Shown in pieces: positions 1-7,737 of a DNA stretch of 13,309 nucleotides (position 1 is the stretch's first letter; each line of letters begins with the position of its first letter). The DNA lies in assembly GCA_002748505.1 (NCBI GenBank), contig PDSN01000124.1, forward strand, positions 1-13,309, read 5' to 3'. A model generated the notes under the pieces. The model had not been told where the DNA came from, ran no database searches, and worked only from the letters and a program-made list of their open reading frames with translations. The position numbers and the translations under genes were made by a program. This DNA comes from Gammaproteobacteria bacterium (GTDB taxonomy: Bacteria; Pseudomonadota; Gammaproteobacteria; Pseudomonadales; Halieaceae).

Positions 1-387
1 ATCAACAAACTGCGTTTGACCATGGAAAAAGACAGCGCACACACGCTGTTGCCGCAAGAACACGGTTTACTGCTTAAATTTGGCGGTGATTATAAAATCG
101 TAAAAATCGCGGATATTATCCGTTTTGAGTCGGTGGGTAACCATGTAGCAATTTATACGGCCTATGGTAAAACGTATTTACATATGGCGCTTAGTAAAGT
201 AGAGCAAAAGCTTGATCCAAAGTATTTTGTTAAAGCCAGTCGCAGCGATATTGTCCGTATCAGCGCCATTGACAGGATCGAGCCGGGGGTGGCGGCGGGA
301 ACTCTGTTGATGGTCTTAAAAAACGGCGATGAGGTTGATGTCAGTCGCCGTCAGGCCGCGAGTATTCGGCAGTTTTTTAGTTGGTAG
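1..387 (+). CDS. LytTR-family DNA-binding response regulator, C-terminal part (5' end outside window)
   Basis: This is the DNA-binding end of a LytR/AlgR-type transcription regulator. The LytTR fold runs from about codon 20 to the end. It shows the usual landmarks: FESVGNHVAIYT early, the F-V-K-A-S-R-S-D-I-V block in the middle (family form: F.rihRSyiVN), then a KNGDEVDVSRRQ block and a short terminal helix. The frame stays open to base 1, and the first residues (INKLRL) look like the helix and linker that join a receiver domain to LytTR. I therefore treat the gene as truncated by the window edge, although TTG at 16 or ATG at 22 could start a stand-alone LytTR protein of about 120 residues. 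LytTR proteins usually control a neighbouring or partner sensor-kinase operon. The target here is unknown. putA begins 124 bases downstream on the same strand. Confidence 0.8.
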   Translation: MNKLRLTMEKDSAHTLLPQEHGLLLKFGGDYKIVKIADIIRFESVGNHVAIYTAYGKTYLHMALSKVEQKLDPKYFVKASRSDIVRISAIDRIEPGVAAGTLLMVLKNGDEVDVSRRQAASIRQFFSW

Positions 388-426
388 TTTTTTCAAGTGG
401 CTGAACCCTCTGGTTTACCGAACAAG

Positions 427-455
427 TTGAGCATGGTCGACCGACTGCATGTAAG
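427..455 (+). promoter_or_regulatory. candidate sigma70-type promoter for putA
   Basis: TTGAGC at 427-432 and TGTAAG at 450-455 each match 4 of 6 consensus bases and are separated by an optimal 17 bases. This would start transcription near 462, giving a leader of about 50 bases before the GTG at 512. It is the best pair I found in the 124-base gap. No convincing terminator for the upstream regulator was seen there, so readthrough from that gene is also possible. Confidence 0.35.
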
Positions 456-511
456 AAAACCGATAGAAATGTTACAGTTCGCTGAAATCACGAGACTGAG
501 AGGGTGACGAC

Positions 512-3500
512 GTGACTGCAACAACTGAATCCACACGCCGCGAGGTTCGCGCGGCGCTGTGTCCGCCAGAGCCTCAGGTCATGGCGGATCTTATCGACAA
601 TAACGCACTTGATGATGCCCAGCGTCAGGCGGTGCTCGCTTCCGCTATTGATCTGGTCAAGCGCTGTCGCGCCGATTCTGATCGGGCGGGCACATTGGAT
701 GCTTTTTTGCAGGAGTTTGGTCTGTCCAACAAGGAGGGCATTGCGCTGATGTGCCTCGCCGAATCCCTGTTGCGTGTGCCCGATGAGGACACGGCTGACC
801 GCCTGATTGCGGAGAAAATTCACTCCGGTGATTGGGCGTCCCACAAGGGCAAGTCCGGTTCGCGCTTTGTGAACGCATCGGTGTGGGGTTTGATGCTGAC
901 CGGGCGCATGGTCATGCTGGACGATGATGTCACTGGCAATACCGGCTCGTGGATGAAAAAACTGGTCAGCTCCCTGGGTGAGCCGGTGGTGCGGCGTGCA
1001 ATTTTACAGGCCATGCGGATTATGGGTGGCCAGTATGTACTCGGGCGCAGCATTTCCGAGGCGATTAAAAAAGGCATTGCGGGCAATGTCCCCGGCACCC
1101 GTTTTTCCTTCGATATGTTAGGTGAGGGCGCGCGCACCGACGAAGACGCCCGCCGCTATCACGCCGCCTACGCCGAGGCCATTACTGAAATTGTTAAGGG
1201 TCGCCGCGGGGGCGATGAGGTGCAGGCCGATGGTATCTCGGTCAAGCTCTCGGCGCTGCATCCGCGCTATGCCTATCGGCAGCACCACCGGGTAATGCAG
1301 GAATTGCTGCCGCGGGTGAAGTCATTGGCGCTGATGGCCAAAGAGGGTGATATTGGGTTTAGTATCGACGCCGAGGAAGCTGATCGCCTGGATATCGAAC
1401 TGGACATTTTTGAACATCTCGCCCACGACCCGGACTTGTCCGGTTGGAACGGACTGGGTTTTGTTTTGCAGGCCTACCAAAAGCGCGCGCTGGCGGTTGC
1501 CCGCTGGCTGATCGCGCTGGCCAAAGAGAGTAAACGTCGCCTTATGGTGCGCCTGGTCAAAGGGGCCTACTGGGACGGCGAGATCAAGCACGCGCAAGAG
1601 CTGGGCTTTGACGATTATCCGGTGTTTACCCGCAAATGCCATGCGGATGTGTCCTATCAGGTCTGCGCCCAGGTGCTGCTGTCCGATCAGCAGGCGATTT
1701 TCCCCCAATTTGCGACGCATAATGCGCATACGGTTGCCTTGATTCAGCATATGACTCAAGACGGCAAACAGTTTGAATTTCAGCGCTTACACGGTATGGG
1801 GCAATTGCTGTATCAAAAGGTGCAGGAAGCGTCGCCCCATACGGCTGTGCGGGTTTACGCTCCCGTGGGTAATCACCGCGATTTATTGCCTTATCTGGTG
1901 CGTCGCCTGTTGGAAAATGGCGCCAACAGTTCTTTCGTAAACCGCTTTCTGGAAGCGAAAGTGCCGCCCGAGGAACTGCTTAAAGACCCCATCGACGAAA
2001 CCCTGTCCTATCCCGAAGCTCGCCACAGTCGCATTCCTCTGCCCGCAGACCTTTACAAGGGCGAGCCGCGCCCGTGGCACAATGCAAAGGGTATCGACCT
2101 GGCCGATCCGGTCTCCGTGGCGGCGCTGTACACCGGCATGGAACAGGTCTGGCAGAATCAGTACCGTGCTGCGCCGATAGTGAGCGGCAAGTGGCTTACT
2201 GGGCCACGTCAAAGTGTGTTCAGCCCGGCGAATACGCAGCGTGAAGTGGGTACGGTGGTGTCATCGAGTCCCGAGGCCATAGCGCAGGCATTGGATGCGG
2301 CGCATCGCGCGCAAGCGGCCTGGGATAATACCGACGTGGCGCAGCGCGCACAGGTGCTGGAAAAAGCCGCAGCCTTGTTTGAGACGCACAGCTATGAGTT
2401 GATGGCGATTATTGTCGCAGAGGCGGGGCGCACGGTGGACGATGCGCTGTCTGAAGTGCGCGAGGCGGTGGATTTCTGCCATTACTACGCGGCGCAGGCG
2501 CGCGCCGGTTTTGCAAAACAGGATTTACCCGGGCCCACCGGTGAGATCAACGAATTAACTTTGCACGGTCGCGGCACCTTTTTGTGTATCAGCCCCTGGA
2601 ACTTTCCTTTAGCGATTTTCGTGGGGCAGGTGGTAGCTGCGCTGGTGGCCGGTAACAGTGTGATAGCCAAGCCCGCTGAGCAAACGCCGCTGATTGCCGC
2701 GCAGGCGGTGACGCTGCTGCACCAGGCCGGTGTACCTGAGGATGTGTTGCATCTGCTGCCCGGTGATGGCGCGACAGTAGGTGGTGCGCTGGTGGCGGAT
2801 GAACGCATCAGCGGTGTCTGTTTTACCGGCTCCACCAGTACCGCGAAACTGATTAACCGCCAGCTCGCCGAGCGCGAGGGGCCGATTGTGCCCCTGATTG
2901 CAGAAACCGGCGGTTTGAACGTGATGCTGGTGGACGCCACCGCCCTACCGGAGCAGGTGGTAGATGATGCGGTAAGTTCCGCCTTTCAAAGTGCAGGGCA
3001 GCGCTGTAGCGCGCTGCGAGTCATGTTCCTGCAAGAAGACATTGCCGACAATGTCATTCACATGCTCAGTGGTGCGATGGCGGAATTGACCATCGACGAT
3101 CCGGCGCAACTGAGCACGGATGTGGGGCCGGTGATTGATTCCGAGGCCAAACAGATGCTGGAGCGTCACGACCAGCGTATGCGCAGCGAGGCCAAACTCA
3201 TAGCGGCTTGCGCCTTACATACCCACGCGGGTACGTATTTTTCGCCGCGCGCCTTTGAAATAGAGCGATTATCGCAATTACCCGAGGAAGTGTTCGGGCC
3301 TGTTTTGCACATCATTCGCTATAAAGTGTCCGAGCTGCCGCAGGTGCTTGCCGACATTAACGCCTCGGGCTACGGCCTGACCCTGGGGGTTCACAGCCGT
3401 ATTGACGGTTTTGCCCAAGACGTGTTCAACGCAACCAGAGTGGGCAATACCTATATCAACCGCAATATGGTAGGCGCGGTGCCGGGGGTGAATCCCTTTG

Positions 3501-3637
3501 GCGGGCAGGGCCTGTCCGGCACTGGCCCCAAGGCGGGCGGGCCGCATTATTTGCAGCGTTTTGCCACCGAGCGTACGCGCACGGATAACGTGGTTGCCAA
3601 AGGTGGGAATACCCAGCTTTTTAGCCTTAGCGAATAG
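512..3637 (+). CDS. putA: bifunctional proline dehydrogenase / L-glutamate-gamma-semialdehyde dehydrogenase PutA (compact type)
   Basis: PutA oxidises proline to glutamate in two steps: an FAD-dependent proline dehydrogenase passes electrons to membrane quinone, and an NAD-dependent aldehyde dehydrogenase completes the reaction. The proline dehydrogenase barrel covers roughly residues 100-500, with VRLVKGAYWD near 345, FATHNAHT, and the substrate-binding pair R464-R465 in YLVRRLLENGANSSF. The aldehyde dehydrogenase half follows, with SPWNFP at 694-699, catalytic-region Glu798 (AETGG) and nucleophile Cys832 (AGQRCSALR). The 34-residue Glu-Cys spacing equals that of E. coli PutA. Compared with the 1320-residue E. 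coli protein it lacks about 85-90 N-terminal residues (the ribbon-helix-helix repressor domain) and nearly 200 C-terminal residues, so it is the short type A form. The GTG start is preceded by GAGGGTGA, a good ribosome binding site. An enzyme without a DNA-binding domain cannot repress its own gene as E. coli PutA does. Confidence 0.97.
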   Translation: MTATTESTRREVRAALCPPEPQVMADLIDNNALDDAQRQAVLASAIDLVKRCRADSDRAGTLDAFLQEFGLSNKEGIALMCLAESLLRVPDEDTADRLIAEKIHSGDWASHKGKSGSRFVNASVWGLMLTGRMVMLDDDVTGNTGSWMKKLVSSLGEPVVRRAILQAMRIMGGQYVLGRSISEAIKKGIAGNVPGTRFSFDMLGEGARTDEDARRYHAAYAEAITEIVKGRRGGDEVQADGISVKLSALHPRYAYRQHHRVMQELLPRVKSLALMAKEGDIGFSIDAEEADRLDIELDIFEHLAHDPDLSGWNGLGFVLQAYQKRALAVARWLIALAKESKRRLMVRLVKGAYWDGEIKHAQELGFDDYPVFTRKCHADVSYQVCAQVLLSDQQAIFPQFATHNAHTVALIQHMTQDGKQFEFQRLHGMGQLLYQKVQEASPHTAVRVYAPVGNHRDLLPYLVRRLLENGANSSFVNRFLEAKVPPEELLKDPIDETLSYPEARHSRIPLPADLYKGEPRPWHNAKGIDLADPVSVAALYTGMEQVWQNQYRAAPIVSGKWLTGPRQSVFSPANTQREVGTVVSSSPEAIAQALDAAHRAQAAWDNTDVAQRAQVLEKAAALFETHSYELMAIIVAEAGRTVDDALSEVREAVDFCHYYAAQARAGFAKQDLPGPTGEINELTLHGRGTFLCISPWNFPLAIFVGQVVAALVAGNSVIAKPAEQTPLIAAQAVTLLHQAGVPEDVLHLLPGDGATVGGALVADERISGVCFTGSTSTAKLINRQLAEREGPIVPLIAETGGLNVMLVDATALPEQVVDDAVSSAFQSAGQRCSALRVMFLQEDIADNVIHMLSGAMAELTIDDPAQLSTDVGPVIDSEAKQMLERHDQRMRSEAKLIAACALHTHAGTYFSPRAFEIERLSQLPEEVFGPVLHIIRYKVSELPQVLADINASGYGLTLGVHSRIDGFAQDVFNATRVGNTYINRNMVGAVPGVNPFGGQGLSGTGPKAGGPHYLQRFATERTRTDNVVAKGGNTQLFSLSE

Positions 3638-3651
3638 GGTTGGCGGGTTGT

Positions 3652-3666
3652 TTGTGGTATGATGCC
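3652..3666 (+). promoter_or_regulatory. extended -10 element resembling the tRNA-Ser promoter
   Basis: TTGTGGTATGATGCC contains an extended -10 (TGGTATGAT) followed by a C/G-rich stretch. It matches 14 of 15 bases of the block at 12680-12694 in front of the tRNA-Ser gene. No good -35 hexamer is present at normal spacing. A transcript from here would start near 3670 and meet the terminator at once. Confidence 0.4.
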
Positions 3667-3679
3667 CGTCTCTGGATAG

Positions 3680-3705
3680 CAGCGCCCGTGCGGCGCTGTT
3701 TTTTT
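3680..3705 (+). terminator. rho-independent terminator after putA
   Basis: A perfect 7-bp stem, CAGCGCC (3680-3686) with GGCGCTG (3692-3698), closes a 5-base loop and runs into seven T residues (3699-3705). It begins 43 bases after the putA stop and lies 35 bases before the sulfatase start. Confidence 0.9.
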
Positions 3706-3739
3706 ATTTACACGCGTTACACTACTGCACTTCGGCGTT

Positions 3740-5089
3740 ATGCAAAAGTTATTGATTGTGCTGTTCGCGCTGCTGTCATTGACGGCGGACGCGCAAGCGC
3801 CACGCCCTAATATTATTCACATTCTGGCGGACGACCTGGGTTACGGTGAGCTCGGTGCCTTCGGGCAGAAAAAAATTCGTACCCCGCATATCGATCAACT
3901 CGCCCGCGAAGGTCTGCGCCTCGATCGCCACTACGCGGGCAGCGCCTTGTGCTCCCCCTCACGCTACGCCTTTATGACCGGACGTCACGCGGGTAGCACC
4001 GGGGTGTCGGGTAATGGCTACAACGTGCTGCCCAAAAATACCATCACCGTGGCGCGGCTGTTGCAGCAGGCGGGTTACTATACGATTTTTGCGGGCAAAT
4101 GGGCGCTGGGTGTGCCCGGCAGCAGCGGTGATCCCTTAAAGCAGGGTTTTGACCAGTGGTATGGCTACAGTAATCAGGGGGATGCCCACGATTACTACCC
4201 CGAGCATCTTTACGAAAACGGCAGGCGGGTCAAACTGCCCGGCAACCAAACCTCCAACCGGGCGCGCGTGGCGAAAGCCGCCGTTACTTATGCGCCACTA
4301 TCCATAGAAAGCTGGGCCTTGGAAACCCTGGCGCAACAACATCGCCGTGCGCCACAGCAGCCGATTTATTTGCAGTTCGATGTCACCTTGCCGCATTTAA
4401 ACAATGAGCTGGCGGCGATTGACGGTGTTGGTGCGCAGTACCCTGGGCCGGCGCGCTATCGGGGCGAGGCCTGGCCAGAGGAAATGCGCGGTTATGCGGA
4501 AATGGTCAGTCAACTGGATGACAGTCTTGGCCGCCTGGTGGCCATGCTTAAGCGACAGGGCATGGCTGATAACACGGTGTTGATTTTTTCATCCGACAAC
4601 GGCCCTACCGGCGTGCGCGGGCTTGCAAACCTCGGGTTTTTTCAGGCGAGTGGCGCCTTGAAAGGTTTGAAGGGCATGGCCCTGGAAGGGGGGATTCGCG
4701 TACCCACTGTGGTGTGGTGGCCGGGACATATTAAAGCGGGTGGTCAGTCAGAGTCGCCCTCGGCATTTTGGGATATGCTGCCGACTTTTGCCGCACTTGC
4801 CGGCGTGAAAAGCCCGGCGAGCGATGGCGTTTCGCAGTTGCCACTTTGGTTAGAGGGTAAGCCGCCAAAGCGCGAAAAACCCCTGTACTGGCGCATGAAA
4901 AACTGGCGGGCGGTCATGGATGGCGATTACAAATGGCTGCGCTTTGACGGCGATGGCAGCTCGGTGGAGCGTTTGTACGATGTTCGCAATGACCCCGGTG
5001 AAAAACAGGATTTAAAAAACCAGAAACCCGCGGTTTTTAAGCGTTTACGCGCATTGGCGCAGCACGAGGAAGACAAGGAGAAGCGGTAA
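3740..5089 (+). CDS. secreted type I sulfatase (formylglycine-dependent)
   Basis: The enzyme should hydrolyse sulfate esters, probably on polysaccharides or small aryl or sugar sulfates. The substrate cannot be read from sequence. Residues 1-20 form a signal peptide with an AQA cleavage site, so it acts in the periplasm or outside. Metal ligands Asp31-Asp32 (ADDLGYG), the maturation motif C71-S-P-S-R75 whose Cys becomes formylglycine, Lys120 (GKWALG), His219 (TLPHLNNE), Asp286-Asn287 (SSDNGP) and Lys308 are all in place. The His normally two residues after that Lys is Ala122. I recall related sulfatases with Gly at this position, so this may be a subfamily trait. The 449-residue length is normal. 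No Shine-Dalgarno sequence precedes the ATG. A maturase (FGE or anSME) must be encoded elsewhere. The stop codon overlaps the next gene's start (TAATG). Confidence 0.93.
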   Translation: MQKLLIVLFALLSLTADAQAPRPNIIHILADDLGYGELGAFGQKKIRTPHIDQLAREGLRLDRHYAGSALCSPSRYAFMTGRHAGSTGVSGNGYNVLPKNTITVARLLQQAGYYTIFAGKWALGVPGSSGDPLKQGFDQWYGYSNQGDAHDYYPEHLYENGRRVKLPGNQTSNRARVAKAAVTYAPLSIESWALETLAQQHRRAPQQPIYLQFDVTLPHLNNELAAIDGVGAQYPGPARYRGEAWPEEMRGYAEMVSQLDDSLGRLVAMLKRQGMADNTVLIFSSDNGPTGVRGLANLGFFQASGALKGLKGMALEGGIRVPTVVWWPGHIKAGGQSESPSAFWDMLPTFAALAGVKSPASDGVSQLPLWLEGKPPKREKPLYWRMKNWRAVMDGDYKWLRFDGDGSSVERLYDVRNDPGEKQDLKNQKPAVFKRLRALAQHEEDKEKR

Positions 5090-6309
5090 TGAAAGTGGTA
5101 AGCCCCGGCAGCGTTGGGGTCAATGGGGCACAGCTTGCGCGTGTTTCACAGTATTTGCGGGATCACTATGTCAACGCCGGGCGCTACCCTGGCACGGCCA
5201 CTTTACTGGCGCGACGCGGTGAGCTGTGTTTTTACGACGTGCAGGGCATGGCTGATATCGAGCGGCAAACACCGCTGGCACAAGACAGTATTTTTCGCAT
5301 CTATTCGATGACCAAGCCGGTAAGTTCAGTAGCGTTGATGATGTTATTTGAACGGGGATTATTTTCCCTGCACGATCCGGTTTCTCGCTATATTCCCCAG
5401 TTCAAAAATCTGCGTGTGCACAAAACCGGTGTATGGCCCGATTTTATTACCGTGCCCTGTCAGCGGGAGATGAACATTGCCGATTTGCTCAGCCACCAGG
5501 CGGGCCTGACCTATGATTTTATGCGCGCAAACAACATCGACAGCGCCTATCGCAAGTTGGGTGTCGGGCGCCCCGCGCCAGGATATACACTTGATACCAT
5601 GATCGAGCAGTTGGCCGAATTACCCCTGGCGTATCAGCCTGGTTCCTGCTGGAATTATTCTGTGGCGACCGACGTTGTGGGTTATCTCGTACAAGTATTG
5701 GCGGACATGCCTCTGCCCGATTTTTTGCACAAAACTATTTTTGAGCCTTTGGATATGCGTGATACAGGGTTTACCATTGCGCCTGAAAAAGTGCAGCGTT
5801 TGACGTCCTGCTACAGTTTTGATGCGGAGCAAAAAATGGTTTTGCAGGACGATGGCCAAAACAGCGACTACGCCGCCAGGGAGTATTATTCCGGCGGCGG
5901 TGGGCTGCTGTCGACCATGCACGATTATTATCGTTTTTGCCAGATGTTGTTGGCGGGCGGTACCCTGGATGGTCAGCGTATACTCGGTTCGCGTACGCTT
6001 GCCCTGATGACGCGCAATCATTTGCCTGGCGGCGCGGATTTAACCGGACATGCGGTGGGCTCTTTCAGTGAAACAACCTACGAGGGCGTGGGTTTTGGTT
6101 TGGGCTTTGCGCGGCGTATTGATGCCGCCGCGCAGGGTTCTCCGGCTTCGGAGGGCGTTTTTTCCTGGGGCGGCATGGCCGGCACTGCTTTTTGGGTTGA
6201 TCCTGTTGAGCAACTGGTGCTCATTTTTATGACCCAGTTGATCCCGTCCAGTACCTATCCAATTCGCAGCACTTTGGAAAACATGATTTACGCGGCACTG
6301 GACGATTGA
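5089..6309 (+). CDS. class C beta-lactamase-like serine hydrolase / family VIII esterase
   Basis: This belongs to the penicillin-binding-protein / class C beta-lactamase fold group. The nucleophile motif S-x-x-K is Ser73-Met-Thr-Lys76 (IYSMTKP), and the second catalytic Tyr is Tyr190 in NYSVATD. The third motif, KTG or HTG in true beta-lactamases, appears to be Trp360-Gly-Gly (FSWGGMAG). A W-G-G form and the YSVATD string are typical of family VIII carboxylesterases such as EstB, so ester hydrolysis is more likely than antibiotic resistance. No signal peptide or membrane segment is seen, so it should be cytoplasmic, unlike its neighbour sulfatase. AAGGAG at 5075-5080, eight bases before the ATG, is a strong ribosome binding site inside the sulfatase gene. 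With the 1-base overlap it argues for translational coupling. The natural substrate is unknown. Confidence 0.9.
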   Translation: MKVVSPGSVGVNGAQLARVSQYLRDHYVNAGRYPGTATLLARRGELCFYDVQGMADIERQTPLAQDSIFRIYSMTKPVSSVALMMLFERGLFSLHDPVSRYIPQFKNLRVHKTGVWPDFITVPCQREMNIADLLSHQAGLTYDFMRANNIDSAYRKLGVGRPAPGYTLDTMIEQLAELPLAYQPGSCWNYSVATDVVGYLVQVLADMPLPDFLHKTIFEPLDMRDTGFTIAPEKVQRLTSCYSFDAEQKMVLQDDGQNSDYAAREYYSGGGGLLSTMHDYYRFCQMLLAGGTLDGQRILGSRTLALMTRNHLPGGADLTGHAVGSFSETTYEGVGFGLGFARRIDAAAQGSPASEGVFSWGGMAGTAFWVDPVEQLVLIFMTQLIPSSTYPIRSTLENMIYAALDD

Positions 6310-6314
6310 GCGAT

Positions 6315-6818
6315 ATGGCAAAGACTTCCAAAGGCGTTACCCCAATTATTACCCGCGCGGGCTTTGAAGCTCTGCGGCAGGAGCTTGATACCCTGTGGCG
6401 CGTCGAACGCCCCGACGTGACTAAAAAAGTGAGTTGGGCCGCATCGCTTGGTGATCGCAGCGAAAATGCCGATTATCAATACAACAAAAAACGCCTGCGC
6501 GAAATTGACCGTCGTGTGCGTTATTTGCGCAAGTGTATAGAGAATTATCAGGTCGTCGATTATTCTCCACAGCAAGAGGGCAAGGTGTTTTTCGGCGCCT
6601 GGGTTAGCGTAGAAAACGAGGCAGGTGATGAACGCCGGTTTCGCATTGTGGGCAGCGAGGAAATCTACGCTAACAAGCACTACATTTCTATCGATTCGCC
6701 GATGGCTCGGGCACTGTTGAAAAAACAGGTGGACGACGAGGCTGTTGTGCGCACGCCCGAAGGTGATGTGCACTGGTGGATTGTCGATATACATTATGAA
6801 AAACCCAGTGAGGATTAA
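6315..6818 (+). CDS. greB: transcription elongation factor GreB
   Basis: GreB binds in the RNA polymerase secondary channel and stimulates cleavage of backtracked transcripts so that stalled elongation can resume. The match to E. coli GreB is close along the whole length. The N-terminal coiled coil includes WAASLGDRSENADYQYNKKR with the acidic tip (D, E) that holds the catalytic magnesium. It is followed by RRVRYL, the DYSPQQEGKVFFGAWV block and the C-terminal ISIDSPMARALLKK segment. I place the start at ATG 6315 (167 residues). A TTG at 6306 is possible but overlaps the preceding stop. The gap to the upstream hydrolase is only 5 bases and no clear Shine-Dalgarno is seen, so translation may depend on the upstream gene. 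The link to a sulfatase-hydrolase pair is unusual; known greB genes often stand alone. Confidence 0.96.
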   Translation: MAKTSKGVTPIITRAGFEALRQELDTLWRVERPDVTKKVSWAASLGDRSENADYQYNKKRLREIDRRVRYLRKCIENYQVVDYSPQQEGKVFFGAWVSVENEAGDERRFRIVGSEEIYANKHYISIDSPMARALLKKQVDDEAVVRTPEGDVHWWIVDIHYEKPSED

Positions 6819-6821
6819 ATC

Positions 6822-7670
6822 ATGCGTTTATTTGTTGTTCTTGTCGGTTTACTACTGGCGCTCAATGCGGCTGCGGAGTCATCAGGCGGTGACAAGAACT
6901 GCGTTGATTTTGCCCAGCCGCTTCAGCAAGGGGTGTTTACCTGGGCAAAGGTGGCACCGGGCAGCGTGGTGCTTCTCAATGGTGAAGCACTGGATGTACT
7001 CGACAATGGCTGGTTTTTGCTCGGTTTTAGCCGCAATGCCAAGAAAACAGCGCTGCTTGAGATCAGTGGTCCGCAAAAATGTCATCAGCGCTTGCATATC
7101 GCGTCTCGGGATTACCATATTTCCCGCGTAGAAGGCGTACCCAAACGCACGGTAACGCCCTCAAAAGAACATTTGGATCGCATCGCCCGCGAGCGCAAAC
7201 TGGTGCGCGCGGCCAAAGCGCAGCGTCTGCGCCGGCCTGATTTGATACAGGCCGTCATCGATGGGCTGCAGTGGCCGCTCATGGGTCGTATCTCCGGCGT
7301 TTACGGTAGTCAGCGTTTCTACAATGGTGTGCCAGGTAACCCGCACTACGGTGTCGATGTGGCAAGGCCCACCGGCACGCCGGTGCTCGCGCCGGGGCCT
7401 GGGGTGATTACCCTGGCCGAGCCAGATCTGTTCTTCTCTGGTGGCACGGTTATTCTGGATCACGGCTACGGCCTGTCTTCCAGCTTTTTGCATATGAGCA
7501 AGGTGCTGGTGGAGGTGGGCCAGGAAGTGAAAACCGGCGCAGTGATCGGTGAAGTCGGTGCCACAGGTCGCGCCACCGGCCCCCATCTGGATTGGCGTAT
7601 GAGCTGGCGCAACCGCCGCGTCGACCCACAACTGCTGGTGCCGCCGATGCCAGAACCCGCGCAGCGATGA
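6822..7670 (+). CDS. secreted M23-family (LytM-type) peptidase
   Basis: M23 enzymes are zinc endopeptidases that cut peptide cross-links in peptidoglycan. Some members lack activity and instead activate amidases. Residues 1-18 form a signal peptide ending in AAA, so the protein is exported to the periplasm. A linker domain with two cysteines (Cys27, Cys87, possibly a disulfide) precedes the peptidase domain at about residues 150-275. Zinc ligands His175 and Asp179 (HYGVD) and catalytic His224 (FLHMS) are present. In the last motif, usually H-x-H, His255 is kept but the second position is Asp257 (GPHLDWRM). I recall GPHLDWR in related proteobacterial proteins, and Asp can still bind zinc, so activity is plausible but not certain. 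GAGG eight bases before the ATG, inside the greB end, is a good ribosome binding site. The gap to greB is 3 bases. Confidence 0.92.
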   Translation: MRLFVVLVGLLLALNAAAESSGGDKNCVDFAQPLQQGVFTWAKVAPGSVVLLNGEALDVLDNGWFLLGFSRNAKKTALLEISGPQKCHQRLHIASRDYHISRVEGVPKRTVTPSKEHLDRIARERKLVRAAKAQRLRRPDLIQAVIDGLQWPLMGRISGVYGSQRFYNGVPGNPHYGVDVARPTGTPVLAPGPGVITLAEPDLFFSGGTVILDHGYGLSSSFLHMSKVLVEVGQEVKTGAVIGEVGATGRATGPHLDWRMSWRNRRVDPQLLVPPMPEPAQR

Positions 7671-7697
7671 GTATCGCAACACGGCCCAAAAACAAGG

Positions 7698-7703
7698 TAT
7701 ACT
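7698..7703 (+). promoter_or_regulatory. candidate -10 element for the Trm112-like / HIT pair
   Basis: TATACT matches 5 of 6 consensus -10 bases and is positioned to start transcription near 7710, about 28 bases before the ATG at 7738. The -35 region is poor. No terminator was found after the M23 gene, so readthrough from upstream may also supply these genes. Confidence 0.35.
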
Positions 7704-7737
7704 TGCAGGCTTTCACAAAATCTTTTGGTTGTAGAGC

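Noticed and set aside
420..481. Possible LytTR binding sites near AAGTTGAG and ACAGTTCGC before putA.
   Set aside because: Each misses the loose consensus by at least one base, and their spacing is not the roughly two-turn direct repeat expected.
488..3547. Several minus-strand open frames of 73-151 codons inside putA.
   Set aside because: They lie entirely opposite a certain gene, have no recognisable motifs, and follow from the codon bias of the + strand.
3706..3739. Separate sulfatase promoter with TACACT at 3718-3723 as -10.
   Set aside because: The element matches only 4 of 6 bases and there is no usable -35; it cannot be distinguished from chance.
5114..6232. Short + strand alternative frames inside the serine hydrolase gene.
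   Set aside because: Low-complexity, Cys/Trp/Arg-rich shadow translations without ribosome binding sites; the main frame has all catalytic motifs.
5089..6309. Antibiotic-resistance beta-lactamase.
   Set aside because: The third motif is WGG rather than KTG, there is no signal peptide for the periplasm, and the YSVATD pattern points to family VIII esterases.
6745..7131. A 128-codon + strand frame across the greB-M23 junction.
   Set aside because: It overlaps both real genes, which have clear homology and signal peptide evidence, and its translation resembles no family.
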